Source: Piezodorus guildinii
Lineage: Eukaryota > Arthropoda > Insecta > Hemiptera > Pentatomidae
Length of the DNA stretch: 64,000 bases
NCBI GenBank assembly: GCA_023052935.1
Contig: CM041292.1
Span: 198,950,299 to 199,014,298, forward strand
Reading direction: 5' to 3'
Shown: positions 62,326 to 64,000 of the stretch, piece after piece
Numbering within the stretch: position 1 is the stretch's first letter
How the letters are laid out: each line of letters starts with the position of its first letter
Position numbers and translations under genes: made by a program
The notes under the pieces: generated by a model
Told to the model about the DNA's origin: nothing
What the model saw: the letters and a program-made list of their open reading frames with translations, nothing else
Database searches by the model: none

Positions 62326-63199
62326 CTATATATAGTAAGGGAAAGTATTGCGATCGTGAAAATTTTCGAATTCCAGTTTTTAACGGAAATACACATTTTA
62401 GTGTCCCCCGAGTCCAAATAACCAAGGCCAGCAAAAAGGTCTGTGTGTGTGTGGTAACTCCCGGGCGGCAACGGTAAGTCCTATGAAACTGAAATTTCAT
62501 AATTAAGACAACTATACGCCTGAGAAGTTACAAAATCTTTTTCATCAAAATTAGCTTACCAGAAGAGCCACTTTATACCATGCATTTTGCACCTTTATTC
62601 GATTTTCTCGAAAACGGTTCCAACGATTTTATTTAAACTCGCTATATCGATGTAAAATTTAATGGGCTTTAATATCATTTAGGTTTCATTCGAATTAAAA
62701 TGGTCTGACAGGGCTTAAATACTGATATTTTAAATTTTCTTTCTCTGAAGTACCTTTAATTTTGTTGATTCTATAAAAATAACTATATTATCTTGTTAAC
62801 ACAGATGAAAAACCGCTAAATATACAAGTTGGGCGAATTCGAAAAGCAACAAAAGGAGAAAACTAAAAAAATATTTTTTTTATGCAATTTTTTGTTTTTG
62901 AACATAAGAACAGTAATATACATATATGATATAGTGTTGGAAAGCTAAAGATGTTAGAAAAAATATTATCTTATACTCAAGCTTTTAAAAGTTAGTAGAG
63001 AGTGATGAAAAGGTTATAAAATTAACTGATATTTACTGATATAACATAATTGATTATTTAATAAAACACATGTTTTTATCGAAAAAACAATTTAATTAAT
63101 TCTTTAAACTATTTTCATCTCTAACGGTATTTAAAAATTCTTAAATTGATTTTAACAAGGGTGGTAAGTGAAAGTCGTGTTTTGCGCCCATCAGATTTA

Positions 63200-63573
63200 A
63201 AAAAAATTAATTTCAGTTTAAAACTTCATTAAAGGCTATAGGATGAAGATACTATTATGTCTAAAATGAATAACTAGCCATTTCAGACCAAATCTGAGTT
63301 TTTCATAAGAGAAAAAAAATATGAATATATTTGAGCAAGTACTTGGGTGGTTATCAAATTCAATCAGAGGTTAACATGGTATTAGCTATAATAGGGTGAT
63401 TTCATTTTAAATGGAAGTTGGATCAATTTCAGAATTACAGGAATATTAACTAGTTTATAAGTTTTCAACATTTTCAAAATTATGTTTCGACTTGAATTTT
63501 CAGCTTTAATCCTCATCAATCAAAGGCTTTTTGGAAGATACCCTTTAAAGGTAGTAGCTGGTTCTGGCTCTCT
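63200..63573. other. AT-rich sequence, nothing recognised
   Basis: Probable intron of the NSL1-like gene; no coding exon or repeat was seen. Confidence 0.35.
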
Positions 63574-63870
63574 CTAAAACCCATCAAGGGTCTTGGTCTT
63601 GGGTTTAGTGCATATAGAGATACGCCTGTTTCTAGGCCAGCAGCCGTGCAATGAGCTGATTAGGCCAAGATCACACTCAGCCGCCAGGTTTTTCACCATT
63701 TATGAGTACCAAATTTATTAAGGTTGAGTTTGCACGAGGAGGGTCTCCATACCCTAGGGTCATCTCATGGGTGAAATAACAGAATAAATAATATTCTGTC
63801 ACAGCCGGGATTAGAACCCAGGACCTGGAGAACAGTAGGCTAGTGCTCTATTCACTAGACCACGCCACTT
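63574..63870 (-). mobile_element. tRNA-derived SINE family I, copy 6
   Basis: Minus-strand head GCGTGGTCTAGTGAATAGAG, B box altered to GGGTTCTAATCCC, and the body to CCAAGACCCTTGATGGGTTT. The T tail is missing and the body carries several changes. Confidence 0.78.
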
Positions 63871-64000
63871 CATATCGCAAGAAAAACATTTTTCCCACAG
63901 AAATTATGTATATTAAAAATTAATTAGAAAAGGTGATATAAATTCGGATGTGTCAATTACTTTGTTACATTAGAGCATTAGTGCCTGTGTATTTCACACA

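Larger units (their letters stand above)
55617..62329 (+). mobile_element. Ty3/gypsy LTR retrotransposon, complete
   Basis: The element spans 55621-62325 with a CTAT target duplication on both sides (55617-55620 and 62326-62329). Order: 5' LTR, primer-binding site, gag, in-frame UGA, pol (protease, RT, RNase H, integrase), polypurine tract, 3' LTR. The absence of any difference between the LTRs by eye implies very recent insertion. No env-like ORF follows pol. It lies in an intron (or upstream region) of the NSL1-like gene in the opposite orientation. Confidence 0.92.
55603..63199 (+). repeat. Helentron-like repeat copy 8, split by the gypsy element
   Basis: 55603-55620 (TTATTACTTTCACTTACTAT) and 62326-63199 together make one full copy. 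The gypsy insertion duplicated CTAT, at the centre of the leading hairpin. The distal end keeps GGTAAGTGAAAGTCGTGT. Confidence 0.82.

Overview
This is an AT-rich, intron-rich, repeat-dense eukaryotic nuclear segment, almost certainly from an insect. The evidence is the animal gene content (AGPS, TRAF6, heat-inducible HSP70, an NSL1/KANSL1-like gene), GT-AG introns, and a mobile-element mix typical of insects (mariner, Tc1, piggyBac-like, Ty3/gypsy, Penelope-like, R2-group and jockey-type LINEs). A hemipteroid insect is a guess; the order cannot be fixed from the sequence alone.

Host genes, left to right. (1) The last three coding exons of alkyldihydroxyacetonephosphate synthase (AGPS, +, 5287-13023), split by a 7.2 kb intron full of nested transposons. 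(2) A six-exon TRAF6 gene (-, 22499-32732), complete from ATG to stop but with a one-base frameshift in exon 3. (3) An intronless stress-inducible HSP70 (+, 38525-40423) with heat-shock elements, CCAAT box and TATA box. (4) Seven 3' exons of an NSL1/KANSL1-like PEHE-domain gene (-, 44261-55080), whose 5' end lies beyond the right edge. AGPS and TRAF6 are convergent, TRAF6 and HSP70 divergent, HSP70 and the NSL1-like gene convergent.

Mobile DNA makes up most of the rest. An intact-looking Ty3/gypsy element (55621-62325) has two 685-bp LTRs in which I found no difference, and gag and pol in the same frame separated by one UGA codon. It sits in a repeat of a dispersed ~870-bp family (at least eight copies, Helentron-like features). 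Other elements are two tRNA-derived SINE families, PIF/Harbinger-type MITEs with TTA/TAA target duplications, an internally deleted mariner, a decayed Tc1 element, a piggyBac-like MITE inside a LINE relic, and many LINE fragments.

The most unusual theme is a set of elements carrying type I hammerhead ribozyme motifs of the Penelope-like kind: four with an intact core (1973-2011 on -, 4173-4211, 12375-12413, 51328-51367) and two decayed. The first two lie in a near-perfect 2 x 1175 bp inverted dimer (1901-4283). Each arm ends in a fragment resembling the end of a Penelope GIY-YIG endonuclease, and a 14-bp direct repeat flanks the whole unit. Two smaller hammerhead loci also have inverted-repeat fold-backs directly beside the ribozyme, which suggests a recurrent fold-back integration mode.
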